Source of the DNA: Achatina immaculata
Taxonomy: Eukaryota > Mollusca > Gastropoda > Stylommatophora > Achatinidae
Length of the DNA: 64,000 nt
Assembly: GCA_009760885.1 (NCBI GenBank)
Contig: CM019692.1
Span: forward strand, 56,224,964-56,288,963
Direction: 5' to 3'
The position numbers and the translations under genes are program-made. This document shows, piece after piece, positions 1-9,889 of this stretch. The notes below the pieces were generated by a model. That model worked only from the letters and a program-made list of their open reading frames with translations. It was not told where the DNA came from and made no database searches. The stretch's first letter is position 1; each line of letters starts with the position of its first letter.

Positions 1-451
1 GAGAGTGGAACAACGTTAACCTGGCCTGGAGAAGGTGTGAAATAGATGATTATAGTTAGGGTAGAGCAGTTGTAATGTGATGCTGTGAGGAGGTTCTGAA
101 CTAGTGTAACAAGTGAGAAGGGAGTGGAGCTTAGTGGAGAGGGATTATAACTGTTGAAGAGGAGAATGTTAGGTGTAGCTGAATAGCCAGTTTAACCTGT
201 GTGGTTGCAGAGTCCTATAATCCATGCTCATTTCTGACACACAGCGTCGGACAAGCCACATCTTCTTACAGTTACAGCTAAGTGCTCTATTCATTAATAA
301 TTTTTTTAAATAGCATTCATGTAAATCTACACTTTATCTCCTCTCTTTATTTCTTTGTTCTATATGTTTTTGTATGATTAAGGCTCGCGCCGAAACGTCG
401 CAACTTTGTAATCGTTAAGTAATAAAGCTGCTCCTACTTTTTTTCCTAGTT
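1..451 (+). mobile_element. R2 repeat copy 1 (Penelope-like?), with inverted 5' part
   Basis: Bases about 218-451 match 11543-11777 almost end to end, including the shared AATAAAGCTGCTCCTACT (here from 421) and a final CCTAGTTTATAC. Bases 1-91 match 11367-11457 as the reverse complement, so this copy is the same element with its 5' part flipped and the bases between lost, the form left by twin-primed reverse transcription. At 382-395 a GGC/GCC mini-stem is followed by GAAAC, resembling the end of a hammerhead ribozyme core. Penelope-like elements are known to carry such motifs, but no reverse transcriptase is visible, so the class is an inference. AATAAA may serve as poly(A) signal. The left edge is cut by the window. 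Confidence 0.55.
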
Positions 452-694
452 TATACTTTCTGAGAAGATGATGCTTTCTTGAAACATCGAGGGCAAAGAA
501 CATTTCTTTAACTTCTCATAGATTTGATCTTCTATGAATATCATAAGAGACACACACAAAAAAACAGAAACTTATTAACAAAGCACAACTTGTACCCAAA
601 GCAAGCTCGAAAGTAAAGCATATCCCACAGCAAAAGTGATCAGAGATAACTTGCTGACGTTTTTTGTAACTAAAAGTAAACGTGAAATTATTAT
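452..694. other. Unassigned AT-rich spacer
   Basis: No coding, RNA or repeat signal seen between the R2 copy and the LINE-A fragment. Confidence 0.5.
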
Positions 695-1238
695 ATGTGC
701 AATAAATTATTTTATTGGAACATATATAAAACGAATCTGTGGAGAGGAGCAGACAGAACTATAAAAATAAGATTTTTAAGGTCATGCATCTTTCCTATCG
801 CAACATATGCCTGTGAGACGTGGACACTTAACAAAACAGCTGAGAAGCACATAAATGCCTTTGAATGTAAATGCTAGAGAAGAGTTCTCCAAATATCGTG
901 GACACAAAAAAGAACAAATATATCTATACTACAAGAGCTTAATATTGAAGAAGGCTGGCTAGTAAAGAGGATTAAAGAGAGAAAACTTAAATATTTTGGA
1001 CACATTAAACATCATGATAATTTAGAGAAGACCATATTGGAAGGATACATAATGGGAAAAAGAAAAAGAGGAAGACCAAGGCGAAGATGGCTGCAGGAAG
1101 TTGTTGACGATCTACAAATGGACGCAGCAGCAGCAGGCCATCTTGCTCACAGCCGAGAGGCCTACAGGAGTGCTGTTTGGGAGACAAAGTTCCGCAAGGG
1201 ACATGCAAATGAATGAATGAATGAATGATACAAAACGA
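695..1238 (+). mobile_element. LINE-A 3' end, 5'-truncated
   Basis: Conceptual translation gives the post-RT C-terminal region of a non-LTR retrotransposon: NLWRGADRTIKIRFLR, then IFPIATYACETWTL, a stop at about 875, then RRVLQISWTQKRTNISILQE, a GHIKHHDNLEKTILEGY segment and the basic GKRKRGRPRRRWLQ motif. The fragment ends in (ATGA)n at about 1209-1228, the family's 3' tail. At least one internal stop (TGT AAA TGC TAG) kills the frame. Only about 0.5 kb of the element was copied, as is usual for target-primed reverse transcription. Six related fragments lie elsewhere in the window, the longest at 33545-34865. Confidence 0.85.
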
Positions 1239-1930
1239 AAACAAGAATTTAAAAAAATGGCTATCCGGTATGGAGTAAATAAAGACAATAGTTTACCATG
1301 ACGGAAATGGACGGTATACCTCAGGGCAGTCGGGAACTAACCGGGGTTTGGATTTCTTCGGCCCCACTTTCTGATCGCGGACAAATTTGAGTCAATTCGG
1401 AATTCGATGCCGTAATTTGCATACTGTTAGACAGCTCAAACTTGGGGGGATGTGACTGCAGCAGAATCAGTCCAATTTTCGGCAAATCGTCAAACTTGCT
1501 CCAAGCAAATAACACTAGCCCCTAGCGGGCCATGTTTGTTCAAAGAGAGAACGGAAGACACACGAATCCCCCCCCTTTCCCCCTCTCCCTATCCCTCTCC
1601 CTTCATCCGTCCAGTAGGCTGAGTTGTCTTAAGTTAACATTTAGGAAAACTTCGGTCTGGAGACCCGTAAACACCAGCCTGTCAGCGAATTTGCCCGTGA
1701 ATTCACGTTAAGGATTGTGTAAGCTGTGGTCAACATGCTCCCTGCACGTTTAACACTCGAGCCGGGGGAACGACACGGCCGTAAAAGTCAACCTCGTGAA
1801 AAGATGATTTTTCTATTATTATTTGGCGTCTTGTTTTTCAAGATAACAGCCAGTTCCACATTTGTCTGGACATGGCGACATATCTCGGCGCAAAGAGCTC
1901 ACACAAGACAATGCAATTATCCGTGAGAAG
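1239..1930. other. Unassigned stretch
   Basis: Contains a C-rich run near 1568-1590 and mixed-composition sequence. I see no reliable gene, tRNA box or dispersed repeat. Confidence 0.45.
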
Positions 1931-1931
1931 A

Positions 1932-2087
1932 AACAGTGCAAGATAAAAACTGTTATCGCGGTTTATAACTTCTCATTTATCTACCAACTTTGCGTTCTTA
2001 ATCAGATATTACATTGCAAGATAAAAACTATTATCATGGTTTATAACATCTCATTTATCTACCTACTTTGCTTTCTTAATCAGAAAA
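1932..2087 (+). repeat. 78-bp tandem duplication
   Basis: Two adjacent copies (1932-2009 and 2010-2087), both running from GCAAGATAAAAACT through CTCATTTATCTAC to CTTAATCAG, with about ten differences. The 78-bp unit equals 26 codons, so an open frame crosses both copies. I regard that as a by-product of the unit length, not a gene. Confidence 0.85.
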
Positions 2088-2675
2088 TACAGGAATAATA
2101 AAGATCACAGAACTGAAGATTTAGTTTGTATACGGAGTGGGTTACCCAGGCTTTCCTTATTATCTCGGCAATGGCCTGAGAAGAAGAGATCAACACCCGC
2201 ATGTGATGGAGAAAGAATCGATTTTGCTTTTATTTTATTTTGTTTATTTTCTTGGAACTATAAAATTAGGAAGATGTCGGAACAAAAATGTATTTTCAGA
2301 GACCAGGAATAGGACCCCCTCAAAATCCTTTAAAAAAAAACAAAACTTTTAAACAGGTTCCACTGCTGTTGTAACCACTTTGACCTACTACTTGTTGACC
2401 GCACAGACTTCTGATATTAGAAGCGCCAGTGGACAAGAGGAGATAATGCTTTATCCAGGCTGTGTTTTTTGTCTGTATCGACAACTGTTCTGACATTCTA
2501 TAGCAGCCAGTTTTCCTTTCTACTGCTCTGGTTTTTTGTTTGTTTTTTTTTTTTTTTGTTCCTGTAAAATCGCACAACAGATTACCTGGAGCACCATCGA
2601 GATCCGGGATATGGTCTTGACCAGCCGCATCACACTAACTAGGACACAATGAACGTGACGCAACATGAATATCCA
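2088..2675. other. Unassigned stretch
   Basis: Nothing recognisable apart from short A and T runs (2330-2342, 2540-2556). Confidence 0.45.
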
Positions 2676-2990
2676 TCTTCTTCTTCTTCTTTGCAGCCGA
2701 TGCAGTGAAGATGTTGAGACATAACATGGTGTTGGCTCTGGAGCGGGCTACGGCGGCTATTTTTTTCATTCCCTGAAGGGGGCTAAAAAAAAAAAGCAAG
2801 GGGTGTGTAATGCTTCTTTAGCAGACTCCACCACCATGGAGACTATGACGAGCCCTGCCCCGTTAACTAGAGTAGGTCTGTTACTGGAGGAACCAATGGA
2901 GAGGTGAGAACAGGGTCTTGGTCTGCTATGGTTCGCCAGCTCTGATACTAGCATGTCACCTATGGTCGCTGATTGCAAAACGGACAGCTT
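2676..2990 (-). repeat. R1 GAA-tail repeat, copy 1
   Basis: Member of a dispersed repeat of about 330 bp found at least 12 times here. Read on the + strand it opens with (TTC)n, then TTTGCAGCCGATGCAGTGAAGATG, GACTCCACCACCATGG, CCCTGCCCCGTTA, ACAGGGTCTTGGTC, GGTTCGCCAGC and GGTCGCTGATTGC. If the simple-repeat end is the 3' tail, as in LINEs and SINEs, the sense strand is minus and the tail is (GAA)n. No shared ORF is seen across copies. Confidence 0.85.
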
Positions 2991-3169
2991 CTGCTGGCCC
3001 AGATGAATGTAACAGTACAAAGCGAACTTTTGAAACAAAACTCAGAAATGTGTGTTAGGCTATTACGAAAGATAGAGACCTTGCTACAGACCGCATGCTC
3101 ACCTATACAAACTGAAGTCTGCTCATGGCAAAACAGTGTTCATACCGCAGAACACATCAGTTATTTGCA

Positions 3170-3410
3170 GGTCCCTTGGGGAACTTTGCCTCCCTAACAG
3201 CTCTCCTGTAGGCCTCTCGGTTGTAAGCAAGATGCCCTGCTGCTGATGTGTCTATTCGCAAATCATCAACGATGTCTTGCAGCCATCTTCGCCTTGGTCT
3301 TCTTTTTTTTCCCTCTATTATGTACCCTTCCAAGACGGTCTTCTCTAAATTCCCATGACGTGTAATATGATACCCCAGAACACATTTTGAAAACTTACAC
3401 AGAGATCTAA
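3170..3410 (-). mobile_element. LINE-A 3' end fragment
   Basis: The minus strand translates to the LINE-A C-terminus with RRPRRRWLQDIVDDL, AAGHLAYNREAYRRAVREAKFPKG, matching the copy at 695-1238. It is 5'-truncated near 3410. Confidence 0.85.
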
Positions 3411-3556
3411 GATACCAAACTTGGCCCCAGAAAAAAAAATAAATAAAAGATTCATGAAAACTATGGGACACACAAGAAGAACGCCCATTAACTGTTGGAC
3501 CACTGAGGGTACCGTTTCCTTGGTTTGATATCTGAATGTATGAAACTGAACACCAT

Positions 3557-3558
<2 letters not shown>

Positions 3559-3613
<55 letters not shown>

Positions 3614-3709
3614 TAGTAGTAGTAGTAGTAGTAGAAGAAGAAGAACAACAACAACAACACCAACAACAACAACATCATCAACAACAACAACAACAACAAC
3701 AACAACAAG
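3559..3709 (+). repeat. Compound microsatellite (AGT)n / (AAG)n / (AAC)n
   Basis: (AGT)n from 3559 to 3633 with one slip, a short AAG run, then (AAC/AAT)n to 3709. Poly-Tyr, poly-Thr, poly-Val and poly-Leu frames on the minus strand are artefacts of this repeat. Confidence 0.95.
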
Positions 3710-3747
3710 AATGTATGCGTAAAATATAAACATTCACATTTAGATTA

Positions 3748-3790
3748 AATCAGGGGTTCCTAAACTTTTACTAGTGCTCCCCCTCTCCTC
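3748..3790 (+). mobile_element. Possible solo hAT-like terminus
   Basis: CAGGGGTTCCTAAACTTTT from about 3752 resembles the terminal inverted repeats of hAT transposons. I could not find the matching opposite end, so it may be a remnant or chance. Confidence 0.25.
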
Positions 3791-5770
3791 TTCTCCCCCA
3801 GTTCATATTTCTAGCTCCTTAAAAAATTTTTTCTGAGTTGTTTGTAGTATTTCTTGCTGCTCCACTCCCCCCCCCCCCAAAAAAAAAAGAAATTTCCACA
3901 CACCCCCCCCCCCCCCCAATTTCCCTGGACAGAAACGTTCAGAAAAGTGGACATTTTTGCTTTCTGCGGCTTACTAACGTCATGTTGTTTGCAAGCAGGG
4001 TTTCTTTTTCATTGTTTCTTTCCCTTATTCCACAGCCAACGGCCTGTTTATAATTTCGCTTACCTACATCTGCCTGGACACATTTTGTGCCCGACTTTCT
4101 TTCTAGAAGGAATTTTTTAAAAAAGACTTGAGTTTTGTTCTTATTGTGCTTCGTGCCTTTATTTCATTTCTTCTTTTTCCATGTGGTCCTTGCAAAGGTA
4201 GTTGCCGAAATTATTGAATTGTTGCATGCTCTTCATTTAAACGTGTGTACCTTACTTCCTGCGACTCTGCTCTCTGCCAATTCTTACCCTTTTTATTATT
4301 TTTTTAAAACTGAAACATGACTGTCTACGTTTTTTTCTTTCTTTTTTTCTTCAAATTGTATATCGTTCCCAAAGTCTTCCAAGTCCTAGTCTCCTCACTG
4401 TATGCCCATTAAAGTACCACTGGGGTATGTTGTTGTGACGTAGCGAGATTTTGAGATATCACGGTAATAGCACTCAGCTTCCAGAGATAAGGTGGGCAGT
4501 TCTGTTTCACACCACAGTCTCCTTCTCACCCTGCCTGGACTCAGCGTCAGATATAATTCACCTGGATGCAGTAATCAAGGAGAGCGTAGACCCTAACGTC
4601 TGTCCCGTTAGAAGCCACAGCTTTAACTATTAAGCAAATTTCAGCTGCATCCCTCATCCAAATATAAAACTTATTTCTCGCTGTTTGTTTTTTTTTTACA
4701 TTTATTTCTGCAATATTATCTTTTGAAGTATTAGTTATCTTATAAGTTTAAGTCTTTGAAATACCGGAAATTCTATGAGAATTCTAATCGACACTTGTTG
4801 ATTTCTTCTGACAACTCTCCCCACACAGGAATGAAATTCCCATGGCTGGAAATACCCGGATGTTCACAGGGTGGTCTAAACGAATGAACGACATCGCAGC
4901 TAACGCCTTATGTCATGAGGATCTATGGGCTAGACCACTGACAAAACACTTACAGACAAAACGGCATTTCTGACAAATTTTGGTCCTTAATCCGCTTAAC
5001 TACGGCTGCCTGTAGACAGACTGAGTCCCAGTTTTCCTAACCGCCTTTTCTGATTCTTACGGGCCTCAATCTTAGGTCCCTAGAGGGAGGCAAACAGAAA
5101 GAAGGAGGTGAACCTGATTAGGTCTAGCCAACTTCAAAGGCAAGGGAATAATAGACCGTACGGTGATTGGGTGACCGTTGCTGAAAGGGAGACAAACTTC
5201 GGGGATTGCTTGCTGGAGGTTGTACCTCTGACATGAAAACTCATGCTCTGAGATATGAACAGGTGATAAATACACTTAGAATTAGGAAAGAGATTCCGAA
5301 GGCGCTAGTGCATCAGATGTGATGGTGAATTATTTGTGATACGCGTTTCTGTTGTTGTTGTTTTATCCCCAGTGATTGTGGGCTTGGAAGTTATTGACAG
5401 CTGATGCCGCTTTGAAGATCTCCAACAGTTTTTAGCGCTCCGCAGTGGTAACTGTATGAACTTAATAAACAGTCTCCCGATGCAGCTCCATCGCTATAGG
5501 AAATACATCCGTGGCCGAGCTTAAGAAGCACAACAGGCTTTTTTTTTTTTAATGCCTGCCCGCGTGGAGACAGGTAGGGGGTCTTCACCACCTCTCGTTC
5601 TTATAAACATCACAATATGAGGTAACTAAATTATTTAATTAAAAAGTCTGGAGAAGCATTATTCCTCAAAAGGGGACAGGGCAGATTGTATGTTCCGGCT
5701 TTCGCCTCACTCATAAACAAAACATGCAGGACGAAGAAATGAGAAGGAAAGAGAAAGACTTGGTTTACAT
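3791..5770. other. Unassigned 2-kb stretch
   Basis: Two C runs occur (3868-3879 and about 3904-3917), followed by T-rich and then mixed sequence. No convincing exon, RNA gene or dispersed repeat is seen. Short ORFs here lack family features. Confidence 0.4.
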
Positions 5771-6224
5771 GGAGGATGTAGAAGATGTACAAGATGCAAA
5801 AGATGTAGAAGATGTAAAAGATGTAGAAGATGTAAAAGATGTAAAAGATGTAAAAGATGTAGAAGATGTAGAAGATGTAAAAGATGTAGAAGATGTAAAA
5901 GATGTAGAAGATGTAAAAGATGTAGAAGATGTAAAAGATGTAAAAGATGTAAAAGATGTAGAAGATGTAAAAGATGTACAAGATGTAAAAGATGTAGAAG
6001 GTGTAAAAGATGTAGAAGATGTAGAAGATGTAAAAGATGTAGAAGATGTAGAAGATGTAAAAGATGTAGAAGATGTAAAAGATGTAGAAGGTGTAAAAGA
6101 TGTAGAAGGTGTTAAAGATTTAGAAGATGTAAAGAGGATGTAGAAGATGTAAAAGATGTAGAAGATGTAAAAGATGTAGAAGATGCAAAAGATGTAGAAG
6201 GTGTAAAAGATGTAGAAGATGTAA
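5771..6224 (+). repeat. 9-bp minisatellite (GATGTAGAA/GATGTAAAA)n
   Basis: About 50 units of a 9-bp repeat alternating GATGTAGAA and GATGTAAAA with few variants (GGTGTAAAA, GATGTACAA). The unit is three codons, so both strands stay open: acidic EDV/KDV repeats on plus and YIF repeats on minus. No promoter, splice or unique flanking coding sequence supports translation. Confidence 0.95.
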
Positions 6225-7192
6225 AACAAATAAGGATGAAAGGAGGGGAAAAGTGTTAACTTTTCATGTTACTTGCTGTGTCGGGAAGTATGTTTTGGTA
6301 AAGACTAACATTGCTTATAATGAGGAACTGATGACACCAATGTGACTGGTTGGCAGTAAAAACTGGGTGGAGGAAGGTGTCCTTGCAAAGGCATTTGCAA
6401 AACAAGAAGAAGAAGAAGAAGGCGAAGAAGTGTTACGATACAGTTAACAAAGCCAGCGAACCGGCGAATGTTCTTCCTCTGCCTTGATAATCCTAGTTGG
6501 CTCTTGGTGACAGGAAACAATTTCTGTCAACAGATCCGATTGGGATTAAGGGGGGGGGTGTGATGGGGGGTGGCCGGGGGGGGGGTCAATCGCTCCGAGA
6601 CCCCGCGAAGGCTTCCCCTGTTTTAAGATGGGAGGACAGGAGGGTCCGAAAGGCCTGCCTGTTTTAAAGAAGAGGGGTAGGGGGCGTAGTAGATGAAAAC
6701 AGAACGATTGATTATATAGCATGCAGGAAAGGGCGGGGAGAGAAAGAATAGTTTTGTATTGCCTTACAAAGCCCCTAACTGTCAAGTTTGTATAAAGATG
6801 AACAAGTAACAGGCGAAGAAAGAGTGGATGAGAACACTAAGTGATGAGCGCCGTGTAACTGCTGGGAAGGGAGTATTACATGATGATGATTTGTTCTGAA
6901 TTTAATCCGCTTGGTTCCAGAATCCCATATTCATATTTGAAGCAGTTTCCAAGGGCTCCCCGACTTCTGTCATCAGAGTGACATTATTTGATGGTTGTCA
7001 CCTGGAAAATCAGACTTACCTCTGTGTTTGAGGCCGTTAAAATGATTGGGAACTGGTTTCCAAGCGCTGTAGGACACGTTACGGAGATGTTTCTAGATGC
7101 GGACTCATTGACTGTGACGGGCCAACTAGGATTACCAAGGCAGACGTGGACAGGCGTCGGTTCGCTGTCTCTGATAACTGTACCATCACACA
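6225..7192. other. Unassigned stretch with G runs
   Basis: Includes G-rich runs at about 6551-6590 and a (GAA)n patch near 6404-6421. The GAA patch could be the tail of a degraded retroposon but nothing adjacent is recognisable. Confidence 0.35.
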
Positions 7193-7533
7193 TTCTTCTT
7201 CTTCTTCTATTTCTCTGGGGCTGTGAGCTGATGCTCTTTGCAGCCGATGCATCGCGAAGTTGTTGAGGCACTGAACCATACACGGATTGGATGAGGTTAA
7301 CGGCGACTTTTTTTTTCAGTCCTTGAGTGGATCTAACAAAGCTAATATTTTGCAGTACTTCTATGTCAGATCCCACTGTCATCGGGACCAGAGCTTGCCT
7401 TTTCCCCTTAGCCAAACTAAGCCAGTTACTGATGTGTCAAGATACAGATGGGGTAGAGTCTTGGTCATCCGTGGTTCGCCAACTCTGACGCTGTCATGTC
7501 AGTTATTGGTCGCTAACTGCCAAATGGACAGCC
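7193..7533 (-). repeat. R1 GAA-tail repeat, copy 2
   Basis: Starts with (TTC)n at 7193, then GGGGCTGTGAGCTGATGCTCTTTGCAGCCGATGC in pieces matching the other copies. It later has GGGTAGAGTCTTGGTC, GTGGTTCGCCAACTCTGACG and GGTCGCTAACTGCC. The central block with GACTCCACCACCATGG has been replaced by unrelated bases (about 7335-7440), so the copy is diverged or carries an insertion. Confidence 0.75.
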
Positions 7534-8276
7534 CCTTTGCTCCCCATTGCCACACTAACATGGTCAACCTTGATACAATCCACATGAATATATTACGTTG
7601 TGCATGCACACATACATACATTCATACATACGGAGGTGAATCAAGTGAATGAAAATAGTAACAAAATACCCCAAAGAAAAGATAGAAATCCCTGTTAGCA
7701 TCAAGGTCAGTGGCGTCAGTTAAGCAGACAGCGCCACCTTCGCTAAAGCAGCAAGTCGAAAGCAGCGTGCGTCAGGATGTCGACTACGTTGCAGGCATAA
7801 CTCCAAGGAAAGAAGTGCGCTCTGTCAACCGATTCTTATCTGTTAAAATGTTGAACCGGTCGGACATACGCTGTGACATGTCAGCGGTGTACGGTGCTGA
7901 GTGCATGTGCAAGGCTCAAGTCTGCACCTGAGTTACAAAGTTCAAGACGGGCATTACAAGCTTACCTGAAGCCGATCATGCTGAGCAGTCATGCATGGCG
8001 CTGGCGCTGTAAGACCACGCTTGTATTCTTACAGCGCAGGCAAGCAAAACTGTTTAGGAAAGACGGCATTCCGAAGCACTGCCGTATCCCTTCCATTACT
8101 CAGATTTGGCCCCAAGTGACTTTCATCCATTTGGTGCCCAAAAATATCTTGGTGGTAAAGGGTTCTATACCAAAACGAAGGTGCAGGGCACTGTGCACGA
8201 GTGACCAAGGAGACAGGAAACTGCTATTCAAGCGGAGATTCACAGCTAAAGATATAATTAATTTGCAAAATATTCA
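7534..8276. other. Unassigned stretch
   Basis: Mixed sequence, no repeat family match found within the window. A 149-codon plus-strand ORF (7873-8322) runs into the adjacent LINE-A remnant and has no family features. Confidence 0.35.
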
Positions 8277-8610
8277 TTCATTCATTCATTCGCATGTCTC
8301 TTGCGGAACTCTGCCTCCCTAACAGCACTCCTGTAAGCCTCTCAGTTGTAAGCAAGATGCCCTGTTGCTGATGCATCCATTTGCAGATCATCAACAATGT
8401 CTTGCAGCCATCTTCGCCTTGGTCTTCCTCTCATGTTGCTGTTTGGGTTTATTTCCAGAAGATAGTTTACCATTGCTTTCCTTCCGGACAGTGACTGTAC
8501 TAGTCAATGATCGTAGCCATTGTCCCTACATTGAGATCATCTGTCTACCATAATAGAATGGTGACCATAACCAAATTACCTGTCGGCTGCTCTCATTTGC
8601 AAAACAAAGG
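8277..8610 (-). mobile_element. Chimeric retroposon: unique head joined to LINE-A 3' end
   Basis: On the minus strand the first part (8610 to about 8440) contains GAGAGCAGCCGAC, GGTTATGGTCACCATTCTA, CAATGGCTACGATC and AAACCCAAACAGCAACAT. It is followed directly by the LINE-A C-terminal sequence (GRPRRRWLQDIVDDL) and an (ATGA)n tail at 8277-8290. The same head reappears at 36440-36620, joined after AACAACAT to a different, later point of the same LINE. This suggests that one head was joined to LINE-A RNA by template switching or that the second copy lost internal sequence. Confidence 0.75.
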
Positions 8611-9223
8611 AGTTAAATTGAAGAATAGGGATGCTATTTTTTTCTGTACTAAATAAAAGTTTTATAGAATTTGCAAATTTCTAACTTTCATTGCATTCAC
8701 TCTGGTACATACTTGTATGCGTACCTCTGTGTATGGCAATGTTAGCCACTTCTTTTACCATACTAGCTTCCTTCTCTTTTTTTTTTCAAACAAGAAACCG
8801 CAACGCTCCAAACCGGGTTTCACGGGCTTGCTCTGTAAAATCCGTGTCATTTTACCGGCGGTCCGGACACTAGCAGAGGTCAGCTTGTCTTTGCTACTGT
8901 GTCAACATTGTTCAACATTCATCAGAACCGATGGCCGGCTTCAGCAAATATGAACACGAACGGTAGCGGGTAGAGAATGAAGATGAAGCTCTTGCATTTA
9001 CCCAGAGTTCATCTGCAGGGATTCTTCAAGGTATGAAGTCATCCACAGTCTGTTCAAAAAGCAAAAACAAAAAAAAAAAAAAAAGCCTGGGTCTGAATGG
9101 AGATTTCGTTTCATCCCATGTTCTTTGCATGTTCCTGAGCATTTTTGAGCTTCGATTTTCTTTCTGTAGTTAGACGCCTACCTAATTCTTTTGTTAAAAA
9201 GCTTGAAGCTGCAGTGGTTAGAG
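8611..9223. other. Unassigned stretch
   Basis: T run at 8782 and A run at 9069. No further features seen. Confidence 0.4.
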
Positions 9224-9564
9224 CAGTGGTTCCCAACCTGTGATCCTGTGACGCATTATCAGTGGCTGTGTTATCAGTTTGGTAATAAATACCAAGTATT
9301 GAATAAAACTCCCTGTGTGTTACCCGGGACCTGGGCTTTTTTAAGGAGACGTCTGGGAAGCAGAATATAGGGCCACTGTGCCCTACCACGCATGATCATA
9401 AAATGCAACTAAGGAAAGTTCAGCATAAGGCCAGGAACAATATCCGGTTAAAAAAAAAAAAAACATCAGACTGCTACAGAAAAGGAAAAAAGGGAGAAAA
9501 CAAACGAAGGTGCAAAGAGAAACGCATATCAGGAAACTAAGCCCATGATGGTTGTGGATGAAAG

Positions 9565-9716
9565 CCAGCTACCGGAAGTCCTAGACCAAAGGAGACGTGA
9601 AAAAGAATAACAGAGAGGATGTTGAGCAATAGAGGGCTCACTTGGGCAAGAGCCGAAAAAAAGGCAAAGGACAGGTAAACCCTTGTGGAAGCCCAGTGTG
9701 CCTTGGGAACTTAAGG

Positions 9717-9718
<2 letters not shown>
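9565..9718 (+). mobile_element. LINE-C C-terminal stub inside the hAT-like element
   Basis: Nucleotide-level homologue of the minus strand of about 57610-57790: AACAGAGAGGATGTTGAGCA, AGAGGGCTCACTTGGGCAAGAGC, CCAGTGTGCCTTGG. It encodes a degraded RMLxxRGLTWxxAEKxAxxRxLWK segment, the extreme C-terminus of a LINE ORF2. Both copies continue directly into a (GA)n tract on this strand. Confidence 0.65.

Positions 9719-9766
<48 letters not shown>
9719..9766 (+). repeat. (GA)n microsatellite
   Basis: About 24 perfect GA units immediately after the LINE-C stub. The homologous stub at 57.6 kb has the same tract, so it may be the element's 3' tail. Confidence 0.95.
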
Positions 9767-9769
<3 letters not shown>

Positions 9770-9889
9770 AATAAAATCCATTAAAGATTTATCGCATTAA
9801 GATACTGCATATAACCTAGTAAGTTTATATGTACTGTAGTTGTAAAAGTGGTATTTGAGTGAAAAATTTTGAAAATCACTGGGGTAGAC

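Larger units (their letters stand above)
9224..9881 (+). mobile_element. hAT-like non-autonomous transposon
   Basis: The left end reads CAGTGGTTCCCAACC from 9224. The right end, read as reverse complement from 9881, is CAGTGATTTTCAAAATTTTTC. Both are typical hAT terminal sequences, imperfectly inverted (about 10 of the first 15 bases). The flanking octamers GGTTAGAG (9216-9223) and GGGTAGAC (9882-9889) match at six of eight bases, consistent with an aged 8-bp hAT target-site duplication. There is no transposase. A LINE-C stub with a (GA)n tail lies inside (9565-9766). Confidence 0.55.

Noticed and set aside
380..400. Active hammerhead ribozyme
   Set aside because: The conserved CUGAUGA side is changed and the third copy has lost the stem.
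3157..3733. 183-codon ORF on the minus strand
   Set aside because: Mixture of microsatellite translation (poly-Leu, Tyr, Thr) and a LINE-A C-terminus.
5724..6229. Acidic EDV/KDV protein or YIF-repeat protein
   Set aside because: Both strands are open because the 9-bp repeat is three codons long.
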